This document shows, piece by piece, positions 61,582-64,000 of a DNA stretch of 64,000 bases. The notes beneath the pieces are model-generated. The model searched no databases. It was not told where the DNA came from and worked only from the letters and a program-made list of their open reading frames with translations. The position numbers were made by a program, and so were the translations under genes. The stretch is from Arsukibacterium indicum (lineage in GTDB: Bacteria; Pseudomonadota; Gammaproteobacteria; Enterobacterales; Alteromonadaceae): contig NZ_JAHRID010000001.1 of the NCBI RefSeq assembly GCF_019100565.1, positions 124,001 to 188,000 of the forward strand, read 5' to 3'. Position 1 is the stretch's first letter; the number at the start of each line of letters is the position of its first letter.

Positions 61582-63120
61582 TTACTTTTTACCCTCAGGC
61601 GGATTTACCAGCGACAACTGATAGACATCATGCCGGCGGTCTTTCATGGTATTAACACTGCCATGAGAATGCAGTTCTTTTAGTGCATCCAGGTCTACAT
61701 CCACGATCAGCAACATCTCGGAGTTGGGTGTCGCCTCAGCTTTAATACCGGTAGTTGGAAAAGCAAAATCCGACGGCGTAAATAACGCCGACTGGGCATA
61801 CTGGATATCCATATTATTAACCCGCGCCAAATTACCCACTGCCCCGGCAATGGCCACATAACACTCGTTTTCAATCGCCCGGGCCATAGCACAGTGGCGT
61901 ACCCGGGTATATCCGTTCTGGGTATCGGTTAAAAAAGGCACAAACAGGATATTCATTCCCTGATCTGATAACAAACGCGCGTATTCCGGAAACTCGACAT
62001 CGTAACAAATCATAATGCCAATTTTACCGCAGTCAGTATCGAACACTTTAACCCTATTGCCGCCGTGCATGGCCCAGTTACGCTTTTCTGCAGGGGTGAC
62101 GTGCACCTTATCGTATTGCTCCCAGCTACCGTCACGCCGGCATAAAAAACCACTGTTATGTAGCTTGCCATCATAGATGCAAGGCATGCTGCCGGTAATA
62201 ATATTGATGTTATAGGCAATAGCAAACTCAACGAATTTGTCGCGAATGGTATCGGTATATTTTGCCAGCTCGCGTATGCTTTGGGTGACACTTAAATGGT
62301 TGTAATGCTCCATCAGCGGCGCGGCGAACAGTTCCGGGAACAGGATAAAATCGCTTTTATAGTCGGATACCGCATCAACAAAAAACTCCATCTGTTCAAA
62401 CAGCTGGTTAATGTCTTTCATATTGCGCATTTGCCACTGCACCAGGCCAAGCCGTACTTCTGCTTTGGGTGCATTAATTAATTTTACCGATTTGGTGTAA
62501 TAAATATTGGCCCATTCCAGTAGCGTGGCATATTCCTGTGACTGGGTATCGCCCGGAATATAGCCCTTTAACAACTTACGAACATGAAAACCGTTGGCCA
62601 GCTGAAAACTGAGTACCGGATCGTACAGCTCTTTGCGTTTTACTTTATCAATAAACTGCTTGGCACTGAGTGTCGCAGCATGTTGCTCGTAATTGGGCAT
62701 TCTGCCACCGGCCATAATGGCCCGTAAATTCAGATTTTCACACAATTCTTTGCGCACATCATAAAGCCGTCGTGCCAGCCGCAAACCGCGATAATCGGGA
62801 TGAATAAAAACTTCAATCCCGTAAAGTACATCGCCATTGTGGTCATGGTTATCGAAGGAAAAACCGGAAACAATTTGCTCGTAGGTATGATCATCACTAA
62901 ATTTGCGGTAATCAATGATGATCGAGAATGCACAGCCAACAACCTTACCATCCACACACACGCAAATCTGCCCTTCAGGAAACTTGGTTAACAAGGTATC
63001 AACCCGCTCTTTAGTCCAGGTAAGCAGAGGGCCTGCTTTATATACCTGTTCAGATGCTTCTCGTAACTCCTCCATATCCTGATTAGTCAGATGTCGGACT
63101 TCGATGTGATTAGCTTCCAT
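61582..63120 (-). CDS. GNAT acetyltransferase - carbon-nitrogen hydrolase fusion
   Basis: A 512-aa two-domain protein. Residues 1-210 form a GNAT N-acetyltransferase (GIEVFIHPDYRGLRLARRLYDVR as the acetyl-CoA-binding strand). Residues 220-510 are a nitrilase-superfamily amidase with the Glu-Lys-Cys triad in LFPELFAAP, DKVHVTPAEKRNW and GIMICYDVEFPE. Such fusions are widespread in Alteromonadales; the substrate is unknown. The rluA-type gene lies 17 bases upstream on the same strand and may share its transcript. Confidence 0.9.
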   Translation of the reverse strand: MEANHIEVRHLTNQDMEELREASEQVYKAGPLLTWTKERVDTLLTKFPEGQICVCVDGKVVGCAFSIIIDYRKFSDDHTYEQIVSGFSFDNHDHNGDVLYGIEVFIHPDYRGLRLARRLYDVRKELCENLNLRAIMAGGRMPNYEQHAATLSAKQFIDKVKRKELYDPVLSFQLANGFHVRKLLKGYIPGDTQSQEYATLLEWANIYYTKSVKLINAPKAEVRLGLVQWQMRNMKDINQLFEQMEFFVDAVSDYKSDFILFPELFAAPLMEHYNHLSVTQSIRELAKYTDTIRDKFVEFAIAYNINIITGSMPCIYDGKLHNSGFLCRRDGSWEQYDKVHVTPAEKRNWAMHGGNRVKVFDTDCGKIGIMICYDVEFPEYARLLSDQGMNILFVPFLTDTQNGYTRVRHCAMARAIENECYVAIAGAVGNLARVNNMDIQYAQSALFTPSDFAFPTTGIKAEATPNSEMLLIVDVDLDALKELHSHGSVNTMKDRRHDVYQLSLVNPPEGKK

Positions 63121-63137
63121 GGTTATTCCTCTGTTTA

Positions 63138-63809
63138 TTAAAATTCTGGCGGATTATCCTGAACCATTTGCTCACCGGTTAACGGGTGTGTGAAGCGGAT
63201 GCTGCACGCATGCAGCAGCAACCGTCCGGCAGTATCAATATTATCTTGCGGACCATAGAATGGATCACCCGCTATTGGATGCCCTGTCGCCTGCAGATGC
63301 AGCCGGAGCTGGTGAGAGCGGCCCGTTACCGGTGTCAGCAATAGCCGGGTTTGATTATTTGCCTCATCGCGATACTGAACCTGATAAAAGGTTAAAGAAG
63401 GTTTACCGCTTTCATTACAAATCTTATAACATGGCCTGTTTGCCGGATCAGGTGCTATCGGCAAATTAATCTCGCCCTGCATTTTATCAATTAGCCCGGA
63501 AACAATTGCCTGATATTGCTTAGTGATAGTACGGGCCTGAAACTGTTTGCTAAGCTCAGACAAGGCTCTTTTGGTCAAGGGCAGCAATACAATACCCGAA
63601 GTATCATAATCCAGCCGATGCACCACCGAAGCAGTCGGCCACTCGCGCTGTACCCGGCTGATCAGACAATCTTTATTGGCCGGATGCCGGCCCGGAACCG
63701 TTAGTAACTTAGCGGGCTTACTGACTATTAGCAGCTGTTCATCTTCGTATAACACGCTAAACGGCTGCTCAGTTGCAGGGAGCACTGCCAGTTCAGATAA
63801 GTCTGCCAT
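63138..63809 (-). CDS. RluA-family pseudouridine synthase
   Basis: A 223-aa enzyme with the catalytic motif VVHRLDYDTSGIVLLP (Asp nucleophile) and the conserved LLTPVTGRSHQLRLHL and PIAGDPFYG. It lacks an S4 domain, so it resembles RluA (23S rRNA U746/tRNA U32) more than RluC/D. It is divergent from another RluA-like gene, which starts 130 bases away; the two probably have different RNA targets. Confidence 0.9.
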   Translation of the reverse strand: MADLSELAVLPATEQPFSVLYEDEQLLIVSKPAKLLTVPGRHPANKDCLISRVQREWPTASVVHRLDYDTSGIVLLPLTKRALSELSKQFQARTITKQYQAIVSGLIDKMQGEINLPIAPDPANRPCYKICNESGKPSLTFYQVQYRDEANNQTRLLLTPVTGRSHQLRLHLQATGHPIAGDPFYGPQDNIDTAGRLLLHACSIRFTHPLTGEQMVQDNPPEF

Positions 63810-63938
63810 TAAATAACACCCACCCGATTAAATTGTAAAATATGTTCGCCGCTTGATATCTATTATGCCTGATAAGCGGTTTGTCTGCAGCGCAAAATCC
63901 GTTATGCTGCTGACCAGATTGATTATTACCTTCAGCTT

Positions 63939-64000
63939 ATGGCCGATAGCTTTAACTACATTCCCCCAACTGAGCCCTGGCTTGATATTTTATATCAGGA
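63939..64000 (+). CDS. rluA: Start of an RluA-like pseudouridine synthase (cut by window edge)
   Basis: The first 20 codons (MADSFNYIPPTEPWLDILYQ) resemble the E. coli RluA opening (NPPQEPWLVILYQ). The rest lies beyond the window. The ATG at 63939 has only a weak ribosome site (TTCAGCTT). Confidence 0.6.
   Translation, partial: MADSFNYIPPTEPWLDILYQ

Noticed and set aside
1..64000. CRISPR arrays, rRNA genes, intact IS elements
   Set aside because: No regularly spaced repeats, no rRNA motifs and no transposase frames are visible on either strand.

Overview
The window looks like a chromosome segment of a facultatively anaerobic gammaproteobacterium. Protein style (UbiTUV, YbaN, Rnk, DUF3718, HemN, a porin of the alginate-export-like type) fits the Alteromonadales-like Rheinheimera/Alishewanella/Arsukibacterium group, but the genus is an inference that I could not test by database search.

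Region 1 (1 to about 33.8 kb) is an almost complete kit for living without oxygen on nitrate. It holds the end of narG plus narHJI and a parvulin, then an outer-membrane porin. Next come the anaerobic ribonucleotide reductase nrdDG, a SirB-family protein, the quinol NO reductase norZ, a small membrane protein, and norR copy 1 followed by an HPP-CBS membrane protein. Small proteins of unknown function come next, then hemN copy 1, ubiT/ubiUV (O2-independent ubiquinone synthesis) and mog. A Rnk-like regulator and a PP2C phosphatase/kinase follow, together with two divergent nitrate/nitrite transporters and nnrS. The region ends with a DGC-domain protein, moeB, ybaN, norR copy 2 and ytfE. Regulation can be read from the DNA. 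Two perfect FNR boxes and one near-match are paired with NarL/NarP-type 7-2-7 inverted repeats. Three sigma-54 (-24/-12) promoters are each paired with GT-N7-AC sites of the NorR type, upstream of norZ, of an 83-aa membrane protein and of ytfE. No nitrite reductase or N2O reductase gene lies in the window.

At 33767-33813 lies a 47-bp 3' fragment of a tRNA-Val(GAC) gene, from the anticodon loop to CCA, followed by a terminator. This is the footprint expected where a tyrosine-recombinase element ends after inserting into a tRNA gene. The tRNA polarity puts the element to the left, so the nitrate/anaerobiosis block may be a mobile island.

Region 2 (about 34-44 kb) is a patchwork: a periplasmic binding protein, YjbQ, small exported proteins, an amidohydrolase, a second hemN very like the first, a TPR lipoprotein and a serine hydrolase. 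It also contains three gene remnants and two small genes that resemble integron cassettes, one flanked by GTTAGGC/GCCTAAC cores.

Region 3 (44-51 kb) is an ABC/FtsX exporter, a DJ-1/PfpI-like exported protein and an OmpR/EnvZ-type two-component pair. The two operons share a tandem TTTCAC-N5-TTTCAC operator. Region 4 (51-54.4 kb) is a STAS protein with a receiver-PP2C phosphatase and a DUF2383 protein.

Region 5 (54.4-58.2 kb) is a divergent module of an AsnO-like amidotransferase, a stand-alone RimK-type ATP-grasp ligase and a second class-II glutamine amidotransferase. This could be an undescribed variant of N-acetylglutaminylglutamine-amide-type solute synthesis. Region 6 (58.2-64 kb) carries secDF, a small exported protein, a GNAT-nitrilase fusion and two divergent RluA-family pseudouridine synthases, the second cut by the window edge.
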